In this document: positions 32,784 through 40,730 of the stretch, piece by piece
How the letters are laid out: each line of letters begins with the position of its first letter
Position numbering within the stretch: the first letter of the stretch is position 1
Source of the DNA: Amycolatopsis japonica
GTDB taxonomy: Bacteria > Actinomycetota > Actinomycetes > Mycobacteriales > Pseudonocardiaceae
Reading direction: 5' to 3'
Assembly: GCF_000732925.1 (NCBI RefSeq)
Contig: NZ_CP008953.1
Location: 8,053,001-8,117,000 of the forward strand
DNA: 64,000 bases
Notes under the pieces: generated by a model
Seen by the model: only the letters and a program-made list of their open reading frames with translations
Told to the model about the DNA's origin: nothing
Databases searched by the model: none
Made by a program: the position numbers and the translations under genes

Positions 32784-32787
32784 GAGT

Positions 32788-32809
32788 GGCCGCCTGGGGC
32801 TCGAACCCA
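32788..32809 (-). repeat. Short tRNA-Lys 3'-end copy (island scar)
   Basis: These 22 bases are identical to 36181-36202, the T-arm/acceptor 3' part of the tRNA-Lys fragment. The copy lacks anticodon and D-arms. Such truncated 3' ends are left when integrative elements recombine into tRNA genes. It starts five bases after the MFS stop codon. Confidence 0.65.
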
Positions 32810-32852
32810 ATCCTGGGCCGGGTCTGGCGCCGCCTGCGGTCGTTTCCCGGGG

Positions 32853-33521
32853 ATGAACCGGGAAGATGATCACGCTTTCTCGTCTGCCAGGCTCTATGGC
32901 GTGACGACATCCGCGTGGGACGAAGTATCCACAGCAGTCGCGGCAGCGCCCTATCCGGTGGCCGTGCTCGCCCCGGACGGCGAACGCGCTGCCCACTGTC
33001 TGCGCGAATTGGGCATCACGACTACCTCGTGGTTGGGAGCCGTTGTCGGCCACACTGGAGGGTTACTGGTGGACCACGGGTGGCTGCGCATTCTCGGCAG
33101 CGGCGCGGAGGCATTGCCCGACATCCTCGACCGCGCCGAACCTGCCTCAGGTGCCTTGCCAGTCGCCTACGACGTGTTGGGCGGTATGTACGTCTGGGCG
33201 ACCAACCCTGCGGGGCGGCCGACCATCCGCTACTTCGGACCAGACGTCCTCGATTGGGAGGACCTTGAGCTGGGGTACGCCGAATGGTTGCACGCTGTGC
33301 TCGTCGGTTCGCTCGACAGGTTTTACGGAACCCTGCGCTGGCCCGGCTGGCAAAATGACGTCAGTGCGGTTGCAGCCGACCAAGGCATTCACACCTTCCC
33401 GCCGCCTTGGAGCAAAGAAGGCAAAGACCTCTCGACGGTGTCGCGGGCAGTCGTCGCACTGTCGGAGTTGGTATCGCTCCACCAGGACGCCGCACGGCAG
33501 TTGAGCGGACAGGACTCCTGA
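32853..33521 (+). CDS. DUF2625 family protein
   Basis: 222 residues; an alternative GTG at 32901 would remove 16. The family signature is clear: ELGITTTSWLGAVVGHTGGLLVDHGWLRILGSG, here around residues 50-85. VWATNPAGRPTIRYFGPDVLDWEDLELGY and YAEWLHAVLVGSLDRFYGTLRWPGW follow. The family resembles the SMI1/KNR4-like cytoplasmic fold that is common among immunity proteins of polymorphic toxins, but biochemical function is unknown. Neither start has a good ribosome site. The gene is flanked by imperfect 26-base direct repeats (32847-32872 and 33577-33603), suggesting it came as a mobile cassette. Confidence 0.7.
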   Translation: MNREDDHAFSSARLYGVTTSAWDEVSTAVAAAPYPVAVLAPDGERAAHCLRELGITTTSWLGAVVGHTGGLLVDHGWLRILGSGAEALPDILDRAEPASGALPVAYDVLGGMYVWATNPAGRPTIRYFGPDVLDWEDLELGYAEWLHAVLVGSLDRFYGTLRWPGWQNDVSAVAADQGIHTFPPPWSKEGKDLSTVSRAVVALSELVSLHQDAARQLSGQDS

Positions 33522-33597
33522 TCTGACGGCCCACACTTTCCCAGGAAGGGCTCTTGGTAAACCCGTTCGACCCAAAACCGGGGATAAACCGGGGAGA

Positions 33598-33829
33598 TGA
33601 TCTTGGTCTTGGGTGGCCACCACGCGTCCAGCGGCGGCCTGAGGTTCACGGCGAAGTGTGCGCCGTCCGTAGCGAACCCGGTTTCCTCGGCGAGCGTGTC
33701 GATGGCCAGCGTCATCCCCGGTCGCGAGTCGATCAATGTCATTTCCAGGTCGAAACCCACGGTGAACGGCACGACCACGCGGCACCTGGAATTGTCTATT
33801 CTCCCAAGTGAATATATTGGTCCGGTCAC
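33598..33829 (-). pseudogene. HAD-family hydrolase, N-terminal fragment
   Basis: From GTG 33829 the frame reads VVVPFTVGFDLEMTLIDSRP, then GMTLAIDTLAEETG and LRPPLDA. This is the HAD start (DxDxT nucleophile motif seen as DLEMT) of a phosphoglycolate-phosphatase-like enzyme. After about 77 codons the similarity stops and the frame runs into unrelated sequence until 33389. Motifs II-IV are absent, so it is inactive; the second catalytic Asp is also changed to Glu. Its start overlaps the stop of the HTH gene (GTGA), showing the original operon. Confidence 0.65.
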
Positions 33830-34797
33830 CGCCCGGACGGGTCACCCCGAAGCACCGCGGCGCCGAGTTCGGTGAGCGTGTGCCGCACGGACCTGCCATG
33901 TCTGCCCGTCCGGACGAGGTGCGCGGCCCGCAACGCGGAGAGATGCTGGCTCGCTGACGAGACGAGGACACCGGCCTGCTCGGCCACCTCGCTCGTGGTC
34001 CGCGAGTGGTCGAGCGATTCCAGCACGGCCGCGCGGCTGTGCCCGAGCAGCCGGGCCAGCGCGACGGCATGCGCCGGGTCCGGCCGGAGGTCGGGGCTTC
34101 GATGTTGGACCGGGTAAACCAAAACCGGGTTGTCGTCGTCACGCAACAACGTCACGGCGGTGCGGTGGCAGAAGAACGACGGCACCAGCACCAGTCCGCG
34201 GCCGCCGAGCACGACGTCCTGGTCCACCGGGTAGTCGACTTCGAGCACCGGCGGACGCCAGCGCAGGGCCGGCGGCAGCAACGCCAGCATGCCCGCGACA
34301 CCGTTCGCGGCCAGTCCCGCCGCCATGCGGGTGCGATCGGTGTGCACCTGTTCCTCGATCCGGTGCCAGATCGGCGCGATCGTCGCGCGGTGGTAGCCGG
34401 TCAACGCCGTCGCGAGCTGTTTCGACGCGGTCGCCGAGCCGTGCCACAACGCCTTGGTGAACGACGTGTCCGCGTGACCGGACCGCAGGTGTGCGAGGTC
34501 CTGGCGGAGGACGTCGCGTGGTGTCGACGCGACCTGCTCGGCGACTTCGGGCAGGTCGGCCTCTGTGGCCGGGGTGAGGAAGTCCGGGAAGTAGCCGCTC
34601 GGCGGGATCAACGCGGTCAGCGACCGCCGCCCGTCCGGCGGCGCGGTACGGGCGTGCCGGCGCCACGGCCCGACCAGCGCCCCGCCGTCACCGCGTTGCA
34701 GCCGGTGCAGACTCAGCACCGTCTCCCAGATCGGTACCGGCCCCGCCGCCAGTCTCGTCCGCGCCAGATCGGTAATCGAGAAATGCATACGCAACAT
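33826..34797 (-). CDS. ArsR-type winged-helix transcriptional regulator (long form)
   Basis: 323 residues from ATG 34797. The C-terminal about 70 residues are an ArsR-like winged helix (LGHSRAAVLESLDHSRTTSE, VSSASQHLSALRAAHLVRTGR). The N-terminal about 240 residues are a ligand- or protein-binding region starting MHFSITDLARTRLA. This long form is common in actinomycetes, usually coupled to a HAD hydrolase or transporter gene. Here the coupled downstream HAD gene is truncated. The effector is unknown. Confidence 0.85.
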   Translation of the reverse strand: MLRMHFSITDLARTRLAAGPVPIWETVLSLHRLQRGDGGALVGPWRRHARTAPPDGRRSLTALIPPSGYFPDFLTPATEADLPEVAEQVASTPRDVLRQDLAHLRSGHADTSFTKALWHGSATASKQLATALTGYHRATIAPIWHRIEEQVHTDRTRMAAGLAANGVAGMLALLPPALRWRPPVLEVDYPVDQDVVLGGRGLVLVPSFFCHRTAVTLLRDDDNPVLVYPVQHRSPDLRPDPAHAVALARLLGHSRAAVLESLDHSRTTSEVAEQAGVLVSSASQHLSALRAAHLVRTGRHGRSVRHTLTELGAAVLRGDPSGR

Positions 34798-34959
34798 CGC
34801 GCACCCCCCCACGCCCCGCGAGTACCATACCCGACGGACGTTTCACGGAGCATTGAAAAGTGTTCCCCCGGCCACGATCACCGAGCAGAGTGTGCCCCAC
34901 GACAAAGTGCGCGGTCACGGATTGCGCCGGACCGTGCCGTTTCAGCAAGGGGGATTCAC

Positions 34960-35442
34960 ATGCGCAAAACAATGGCCCGATTCATCCGGGCCGTCGCCGT
35001 GGTCGCGACCGGTGTGGCGGTGGCGACCGGCCTGGCGGTGCTCAACGCGCCCGCCGCGTCCGCAGGCGGCTGCGTTCCGCCGGTCTGCGGCGGGGTCTGG
35101 AACAACACCAGCAAGACCATGTCGGTCACGGTCAACCTGGGCTCCGGCTCCGGCCACTGCGACGTGTGGAACTACGACGGCGGCACCGCCAACAAGTTCA
35201 AGTACGCCAAATGCGACCAGCTTGATCTCGGCCGCGGCACGTTCGGTGGACCCCGGAACAAACCGCCCTACTTCGATGTGGACGCTTTTACCTACAACGG
35301 CCAGGGATATCACGAACGATTCGGACCACTCGGTACCTGGCACTGGCGCACAAAGGGCGTCTGGACCAAAATCCGCGATTACCAATTCGCCACGTGCAAT
35401 ATGGACGACGGCCAGATCTGGTGCACGATATTGCCGCTCTGA
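34960..35442 (+). CDS. Secreted small protein, unknown function
   Basis: 160 residues. A signal peptide (ARFIRAVAVVATGVAVATGLAV, cleavage after APAASA) gives a mature protein of about 125 residues. It has six cysteines (CVPPVC, HCDVW, KCDQ, TCNMD, WCTILPL), suggesting a disulfide-bonded extracellular fold, and is rich in aromatic residues. AAGGGGG precedes the ATG. It resembles small secreted hypothetical proteins of Amycolatopsis and Streptomyces; no enzyme motif is seen. Confidence 0.8.
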   Translation: MRKTMARFIRAVAVVATGVAVATGLAVLNAPAASAGGCVPPVCGGVWNNTSKTMSVTVNLGSGSGHCDVWNYDGGTANKFKYAKCDQLDLGRGTFGGPRNKPPYFDVDAFTYNGQGYHERFGPLGTWHWRTKGVWTKIRDYQFATCNMDDGQIWCTILPL

Positions 35443-35487
35443 TCCTGTGACCGGTGCTCGCCCCGGCCGCCGGGGCGAGCACCACCG

Positions 35488-35812
35488 TCAGGCGTGCTCG
35501 ATCTCGGCAGCGGCGTCGAGACCCAGCAGTTCCACGGACTTCGCACGCATCTCGTCCTTGCGGATCTTGCCGGTCACCGTCATCGGGAACCCCCTCGACG
35601 AGGTGCACGTACCGGGGCACCTTGTAGCGTGCGAGTCTTCCGGTGCAGAACTCGCGAACCGACTCTGCGGTGAGCGGTCGCGCCCCGTCGCGCATCCGGA
35701 TCCACGCCATCAGTTCCTCGCCGTAGCTCTCGTCGGGCACACCGATCACCTGCGCGTCCGGAATGTCCGGATGCGTGCAGAGAATTCCTCGATCTCACGC
35801 GGGTGCGCCAAG
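35488..35812 (-). pseudogene. Acyl-CoA synthetase (AMP-binding) C-terminal remnant
   Basis: Read in three frames it gives PREIEEF, then THPDIPDAQVIGVPDESYGEE, then LARYKVPRYVHLVEG and finally MTVTGKIRKDEMRAKSVELL. This is the C-terminal lid domain of fatty-acyl-CoA ligases, including the catalytic Lys of TGKIRK. At least two frameshifts are present (one extra G in the GAGGGGG run, one near 35780). The first three quarters of the gene are missing; the break at about 35812 abuts the recombinase remnant. Confidence 0.8.
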
Positions 35813-35824
35813 GCCATGATCGGC

Positions 35825-36169
35825 GCAAGACCAACCAGTCCATCGACCGGTACCTCAACGCGTTCGAGAACGGCACGCTCGATGAGGACGACCTCGCCTC
35901 GCGCTTCGCTGGTCTCAAGGCCAAGTCCAAGCAGCTTCGTACCCGTCGGGACGAGTTGACCGACAAGATCACCGACGTTCCCGCAGCACCGCCCGCAAGC
36001 TCGCATTGAGACGCTCATCGCCGAGATCAAGATCACGGCCGCAGACCGCATCATCCCGATCTTCCGCATCCCCCAACCACCGGCGGCCGAGGCCGCCATG
36101 AACCACAACGAGGCCCCGACCAGAGGAAAACCTTGGTCAGGGCCTCGAAGGAAGGTGTTCGTGCAATGA
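35825..36169 (+). pseudogene. Serine recombinase C-terminal remnant
   Basis: The first part (to 36009) reads TNQSIDRYLNAFENGTLDED, then LASRFAGLKAKSKQLRTRRDEL, the coiled-coil/zinc-ribbon end of large or resolvase-type serine recombinases. A frameshift follows and the end reads IETLIAEIKITAADRIIPIF and RIPQPPAAEA to the stop at 36167. The catalytic N-terminal domain is lost. It ends seven bases before the tRNA-Lys fragment, which marks it as debris of a mobile element. Confidence 0.8.
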
Positions 36170-36175
36170 CAAATT

Positions 36176-36234
36176 TGGTGGGCCGCCTGGGGCTCGAACC
36201 CAGAACCTACGGATTAAAAGTCCGCAGCTCCACC
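36176..36234 (-). pseudogene. 3' fragment of tRNA-Lys (anticodon TTT), attachment-site scar
   Basis: Reading the minus strand, the anticodon stem-loop CGGACTTTTAATCCG, the T-arm GGGTTCGAGCCCC and the acceptor end GGCGGCCCACCA are complete. Upstream of GGTGGAGC the D-arm and the 5' acceptor strand are replaced by unrelated sequence. A truncated 3' tRNA copy with encoded CCA is the usual distal attachment site left by an element integrated at a tRNA 3' end. By orientation, the element would lie to the right of 36234 and the intact tRNA further right, not seen in this window. Confidence 0.8.
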
Positions 36235-36589
36235 ATGTTGCCTAGTAGCGTTCAGTACCAAATTATGCCAGTTTGTGCAGGTCAACGCCAGTCTTCGCCG
36301 GGGCCGAGTGCCAGTCTGTACCAACGCGTGTCGGGCTCTACGTCGGCAACGGAGCCCAATCGGAGACGGCGTGGCCCCTACGACAGGCGTAGTGATTCCG
36401 AACTTGGAAATGGCGGTAGGGCTGTAGCCCCGTTCCAGCCGAGTTGTGTGGACACCTGCCACTCGGGCGGTCGCCCCCGTACGAGGCCCGCCGCAGACTG
36501 CGGTGTGGCCAAGAACCGAACATTCCTGTCATACCGATCGTCCGGCCACTGGCCGCAAGCGGGGAACCAAGCGCCAGGTCCCTCTGACG
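36235..36589. other. Island-border region without gene
   Basis: 355 bases between the tRNA fragment and the Shedu-like gene. Short related words occur in direct orientation near the tRNA end: GCCAGTTTGTGC (36268), GCCAGTCTTCGCC (36289) and GCCAGTCTGTACC (36310). They look like the arm-type repeats next to integrase core sites. GC content is below the surroundings. No open frame with a ribosome site was found. Confidence 0.5.
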
Positions 36590-37828
36590 TTAAGTCTCCC
36601 GGGGTTCGACGTCGTCTTCAGCCATGGTGACGTGCCATTCCGCGCGGGCAAGGAGTTCGTCGAAAGTCACGACTTCGGGTTCGTGGAGCTGTCGCCGATA
36701 CAGCTCGAAGGAGCGGATCCGGTCGCGATGATGCCCGCCGTCCTGCCCGACGAGTTGATCAAGGGTGCCGAGGACCAAGAAAGCCCGGGGCTTGAGCATG
36801 TAGGTGAACCCGCCTGGCACGTCCGAACCATCGGGAGCGACGTCTTGAAGGCGTTCACCGATCTCGCTCACCGCGCGATGCACCGTGCCCTGCACCTGTG
36901 CCACCCCGCCGGCCAGCTCGTCGGAGGGCGGCCAGCAACCCGACCGGTACTCGCTGGCGGCCAGCAGTGAAGTGCGATGAGTCTTGATCTCGGCGAACAC
37001 CATCGACTTGATCCGACCGGAGGTGCGCAGCAACGCGTCAGCCCGCTTGCCCACGCCGACGACCGATGCGCCGGCGACCACCTGCTCCAACTTCTGATCA
37101 TTCCAGGCCGTGAGCAGCTGACCGGTGAGCGGCACTCCGAGTATCCACGGGTTATCCTCGAAGAACCGTTGCCACACCGCCTCCCGCCGCCTCCCGGGTG
37201 CTTGCCCGACCTCAGCATCGAAATAGTCGTCATCACTCAGCAAACGCCGAAACTTCTGCAGCTGACCGCGGCGATGCGACAACGCGATCACATCGCGCGC
37301 GGACTCATCGTCGGAAATCAACTGCCGCAGCCGCGATGGGTCTTCGCGATAGATTCTCGTCAACGACTCCGGATTGGCGAACAGCTCCCGCACCAGAGAG
37401 TCGTCAACCCGTACAGACTGCTCGCCATCAGCCGGGATGCACTCGAGGGTGCGCAGCAACTCCACCAGCCGTCCCGCCTCCGGCTGCCTCAGATTCAGCT
37501 TCGTTTCGACTTTGCCTTGGCCTTTGGTCGGCACCCGCTGCACCCAGAGCTCACGGACATTGCCCGCTTCCCGCGCGATCAGCAGCTTGACTTGGTACCG
37601 GCCGGCCGGCGACTCGGAGATCAGCCACTGCTCTCCGTCAAGCTCCGCAGTTGTCTCCACCTCTGGATCGAACACCTTGTACACAAACCGGGCTGGCTGG
37701 CCGTTGTCCGCGGAATTCGGCCACGAAATCGGGAAGCTCGCCGACGCATAGGTCCGACTCGGAAGCCTGCCCTGCGCGTACGTCGTCTCATCGACGTCCT
37801 CACCCCACGGGCCCACGTTCACAATCAC
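36590..37828 (-). CDS. Shedu-type (DUF4263) anti-phage nuclease
   Basis: 412 residues from GTG 37828 (AGGGAG six bases ahead); the frame is open further upstream but without ribosome site. The C-terminal DUF4263 nuclease domain (about 230-400) shows VWQRFFEDNPWILGVPLTGQ, the metal-binding Asp in GVGKRADALLRT and E-x-K in SMVFAEIKTHRTSLL, then a Q in the GGVAQVQGTVHRA helix. This is the PD-(D/E)XK pattern of SduA, a single-gene defence system in which an N-terminal sensor region controls the nuclease. Its place directly inside a tRNA-bordered island fits a defence role. Confidence 0.82.
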   Translation of the reverse strand: MIVNVGPWGEDVDETTYAQGRLPSRTYASASFPISWPNSADNGQPARFVYKVFDPEVETTAELDGEQWLISESPAGRYQVKLLIAREAGNVRELWVQRVPTKGQGKVETKLNLRQPEAGRLVELLRTLECIPADGEQSVRVDDSLVRELFANPESLTRIYREDPSRLRQLISDDESARDVIALSHRRGQLQKFRRLLSDDDYFDAEVGQAPGRRREAVWQRFFEDNPWILGVPLTGQLLTAWNDQKLEQVVAGASVVGVGKRADALLRTSGRIKSMVFAEIKTHRTSLLAASEYRSGCWPPSDELAGGVAQVQGTVHRAVSEIGERLQDVAPDGSDVPGGFTYMLKPRAFLVLGTLDQLVGQDGGHHRDRIRSFELYRRQLHEPEVVTFDELLARAEWHVTMAEDDVEPRET

Positions 37829-38258
37829 ACCCCGCTCCCTGCCCAGTGGCCGAGTGGCCCTGGCGACCGCCAGACCATTGCCCACTGTGGTCGGCGGCCC
37901 ACTACCCGCCGTTACGGCGGTTATCACACCGAGACCGAAGGTGCCCCCGAAGAGATCCAGGACCGATGCGCGGTCATCAAACGCGACCAGCTGTGGCGGG
38001 GCGGGCGTCGTCGGCCTCCCCTGCCGACCGCACGTCTCAGTCGTGTTACGAAGCTCGGTAGCAACCCTTTCAGCTGTCGCAACCGGACACAGCGGCCCAC
38101 CCCCAGCACCACCTTGCCAGCTTTCCCTCAACGGCAACATAACCCCAGTTTCAACAGTCCTACTAAGACACTTCGTGGACAATCGGCCGTCCGGGTTTCG
38201 TTCGGTGGCTTGACTTGTTGCGACGACGTTACTTAGCCGTGCGCTTACCCTGGCCGTG
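37829..38258. other. Divergent intergenic region upstream of Shedu gene
   Basis: 430 bases between the leftward Shedu gene and the rightward ABC-operon promoter. The Shedu frame stays open back to 38182 but lacks a ribosome site and family similarity there, so I treat it as non-coding. No small gene or structured RNA is evident. Confidence 0.45.
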
Positions 38259-38304
38259 TTGACCTATACCCTATGGGGGCATACAGTCCCACTCACTCGA
38301 GTGA
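38259..38304 (+). promoter_or_regulatory. Promoter with palindromic operator for ABC/PLP operon
   Basis: TTGACC (38259-38264) and TACAGT (38282-38287) are separated by 17 bases, a good sigma-70-type promoter. The perfect palindrome TCACTCGAGTGA (38293-38304) covers the expected start of transcription, the position of a repressor site. A leader of about 110 bases precedes the first gene. Confidence 0.6.
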
Positions 38305-38405
38305 CGCGTAAGTGCACCACCACAGGGTCGCGCTTGACGCTCGGCGGTCTCTCCGGACGCCGCCGTGCGGCAGCGCCGCAGGCCCTCGTTCGTGAGGGAG
38401 ACGCT

Positions 38406-39242
38406 ATGCGAAAGTCACCAATCCATCTGTCCCGAAGGACATTCCTGTCCGCCACCATCGTCGCTTCGATCGGCTCCGTGGCGGCATGCTCAAGTACGGC
38501 GTCCGGTGACGTCCTCCAGAAGCTGCGCAGCGGCGGGAAGATCCGTATCGCGCTCACACAAGCGAATCCACCTTGGAACTTCGTCGACGGGTCGGGCGCC
38601 CCGGCGGGATACGACGTCGACGTGGCACACGATCTGGCCCGTCGACTGGGCGCCAGTGGCGTCGAGTTCGTGCAAGCCAGCTTCCAGACCTTCATCGAGG
38701 GCGTGAAGGCCGACCGGTTCGACCTGGTCATCTCCGGGCAGACCATCACCGCCGAACGCAAACAGCAAGTCGACTTCTCGCGTCCCTACGCAGTCAACGG
38801 GATCTCGATCTTCGTCGCCGAGGGGAACACCTCGATCAGCTCGCTGGCCGACCTGACGGGGAAAGCAGTCGCGGTGTCGGCCGGAACCACCCAGCACAAA
38901 TACGCCACGGAAAAGATCCAGGACGTACGCGTGAAGACCTATGACAACGCCACGCTCGGCCTGACGGACCTGTCCCGCGGCAACGCCGACGCCATGCTGG
39001 TTTCCCGCTTCCAGGGCGCTTATCTGGCGAGCAAGAACGGCCTGAGCGTCGAGCCGGTCGGGCCGCTGCTGGAAAGCGAGGTCAACGGGATGTCCTTCCA
39101 GAAGGATTCCGCGGCCCTGAAGCAGGCTGTCGACAAGGCGATCGACGAAATGATCGCGGATGGGACGCTCACGCGGATCTCCCAGCAGTGGCTGGGCGGG
39201 CTGGACATGGCGGCCGAACTGAAGGCGCTGCCGGCAGGTTGA
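38406..39242 (+). CDS. ABC importer substrate-binding lipoprotein, amino-acid type
   Basis: 278 residues from ATG 38406 (GAGGGAG). The N-terminus SRRTFLSATIVASIGSVAAC combines a Tat-like RR motif with a lipobox ending at Cys, so it is a lipid-anchored protein. The family 3 solute-binding fold is clear: GKIRIALTQANPPWNFVDGS, GYDVDVAHDLARRLG, DLVISGQTITAERKQQVDFS and DLTGKAVAVSAGTTQ. First of four tightly spaced genes with permease, ATPase and a PLP enzyme. The PLP enzyme suggests the ligand is an amino-acid or sulfur-containing betaine-like compound; this is inference. Confidence 0.92.
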   Translation: MRKSPIHLSRRTFLSATIVASIGSVAACSSTASGDVLQKLRSGGKIRIALTQANPPWNFVDGSGAPAGYDVDVAHDLARRLGASGVEFVQASFQTFIEGVKADRFDLVISGQTITAERKQQVDFSRPYAVNGISIFVAEGNTSISSLADLTGKAVAVSAGTTQHKYATEKIQDVRVKTYDNATLGLTDLSRGNADAMLVSRFQGAYLASKNGLSVEPVGPLLESEVNGMSFQKDSAALKQAVDKAIDEMIADGTLTRISQQWLGGLDMAAELKALPAG

Positions 39243-39276
39243 AAGGGTAGTCGACTCGTGTGGTGAGGAGGAAATC

Positions 39277-39921
39277 GTGGACCTGCTGGCCGGCGCGCTC
39301 CCGATGTTGTTGCAAGGACTGGGTGTCACGGTGCTGCTCGGTGTGGCGTCTTTCGTTCTCGGATCTCTTCTCGGTGCCCTGATCGCACTTGCCAGAATCT
39401 CCGATTTCCGGGTGCTGAGAGCTGTGGCGATCTCCTATGTCTCGGTGTTCAGGGGAACTCCGCTTCTGATCCAGATCATGTTGCTCTACTTCGGACTACC
39501 GCAGCTCGGGATCCAACTGGCACCCATCCCCTCCGCGATCCTGGCACTGACGTTGTTCTCCGCCGCCTACCTGAGCGAGAACTTCCGCGGTGGAATCCTG
39601 GGCGTCGACAAAGGACAGTGGGAAGCGTCATCGTCGATCGGCATGCCGTACTGGCGTACGTTCCGGCGGATTGTTTTCCCGCAGGCGATCAGAATCGCCA
39701 CGCCTGCCGTCGGTAGCCGATTCATCGCATTGATGAAGGACACGTCGCTGGCATCCGCGGTCACCGTGGTCGAGCTCACGCGGGTCGCGGAAAGTGTCGG
39801 CAATGCCAGTTTCCGCTACATGGAAGCGTTTCTGGTCGCGGCCTTGATGTACTGGATGATCAACACGGTGTTGTCCATCGGGCAGGGGATGCTCGAAAGG
39901 CGACTGGGAAGGGCGTATTGA
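39277..39921 (+). CDS. ABC importer permease, amino-acid (HisM/GlnP) type
   Basis: 214 residues, GTG start. Five membrane helices; [18 protein letters not shown] is the signature of polar-amino-acid permeases. The EAA loop is [20 protein letters not shown], which contacts the ATPase. It lies 34 bases after the binding protein and its stop overlaps the region of the ATPase start. It forms the membrane channel as a homodimer. Confidence 0.93.
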   Translation: MDLLAGALPMLLQGLGVTVLLGVASFVLGSLLGALIALARISDFRVLRAVAISYVSVFRGTPLLIQIMLLYFGLPQLGIQLAPIPSAILALTLFSAAYLSENFRGGILGVDKGQWEASSSIGMPYWRTFRRIVFPQAIRIATPAVGSRFIALMKDTSLASAVTVVELTRVAESVGNASFRYMEAFLVAALMYWMINTVLSIGQGMLERRLGRAY

Positions 39922-39923
39922 GC

Positions 39924-40730
39924 ATGAGCGACTTCACGATCGAGCTGACAGAAATCCGGAAGAGCTTCGGCGAACTCGACGTACTGTGCGGCGTGAACCT
40001 CGCCGTCGAGCGAGGTGAGGTGATCGTGCTGATGGGCCCGTCCGGGTCGGGAAAGACAACACTGGTGCGGTGTATGAACCTCCTGGAGGAACCCGACGCC
40101 GGCCACGTGCGCATCTGCGGATGCGACTTCGAATGCGGAACGCGCCGTGATCGCGGACGTAAGCGGCTGGAGCAACGCGCTCGCAGACACGCGGGGATGG
40201 TGTTCCAGCAGTTCAACCTCTTCCCGCACATGACTGCGCTGGGCAACGTGATCGAGGGGCCGCGGCAGGTGCGGAAACTGTCCGACGCCGCGGCGAAGGA
40301 ACTGGGGGAAAGACTTCTGGATCGCGTGGGGCTGGCGGACAAGAGCGGGGAGTACCCGTCCCGGCTTTCCGGCGGGCAGAAGCAGCGCGTCGCGATCGCC
40401 CGAGCGCTGGCCATGGAACCGGAGGTCGTGCTCTTCGACGAGCCGACCTCCGCGCTCGACCCGGAACTCCACGCCGAGGTCCTGGACGTCATCCAGAGTC
40501 TGGCTCGCGAGGGCATGACGATGGTGATCGTCACCCATGAGACGCATTTCGCGCGGGAGGTCGCCGACCGGATCGTGTTCATGGACGGCGGGGTGATCGT
40601 CGAGGAGGCCACTCCGGACGTCTTCTTCACGCGACCGTCGCAGGAACGGGCCAGGTCGTTCCTCCGCCTCGTCGATCATTCGGCAGTCATCTCGGCTCCG
40701 GCGCCGCGCCGCGGGGAGGAGGCGGTATGA
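39924..40730 (+). CDS. ABC importer ATPase, amino-acid (GlnQ) type
   Basis: 268 residues from ATG 39924. Walker [12 protein letters not shown]-loop FQQFNLF, signature [15 protein letters not shown], Walker [15 protein letters not shown] and H-loop IVTHET are all intact. There is a 10-residue basic insertion before the Q-loop ([16 protein letters not shown]). A C-terminal extension of about 20 residues is present. Energises the adjacent permease; overlaps the PLP gene by four bases. Confidence 0.95.
   Translation: MSDFTIELTEIRKSFGELDVLCGVNLAVERGEVIVLMGPSGSGKTTLVRCMNLLEEPDAGHVRICGCDFECGTRRDRGRKRLEQRARRHAGMVFQQFNLFPHMTALGNVIEGPRQVRKLSDAAAKELGERLLDRVGLADKSGEYPSRLSGGQKQRVAIARALAMEPEVVLFDEPTSALDPELHAEVLDVIQSLAREGMTMVIVTHETHFAREVADRIVFMDGGVIVEEATPDVFFTRPSQERARSFLRLVDHSAVISAPAPRRGEEAV

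Noticed and set aside
36176-36234. Intact tRNA-Lys gene
   Set aside because: The D-arm and 5' acceptor strand are missing, so no functional tRNA can fold.
36133-36630. Frame reading LVGRLGLEPRTYG at the tRNA scar
   Set aside because: These residues come from translating the antisense of the tRNA-Lys 3' end, a common annotation artefact.
37829-38182. N-terminal extension of the Shedu gene to 38182
   Set aside because: The frame is open but lacks a ribosome site and any similarity; GTG 37828 with AGGGAG is better and gives the usual protein length.
38288-38405. Riboswitch in the leader of the ABC/PLP operon
   Set aside because: The leader is only about 110 bases and I could not match it to a known S-adenosylmethionine, cobalamin or guanidine aptamer; only the palindrome at its start stands out.
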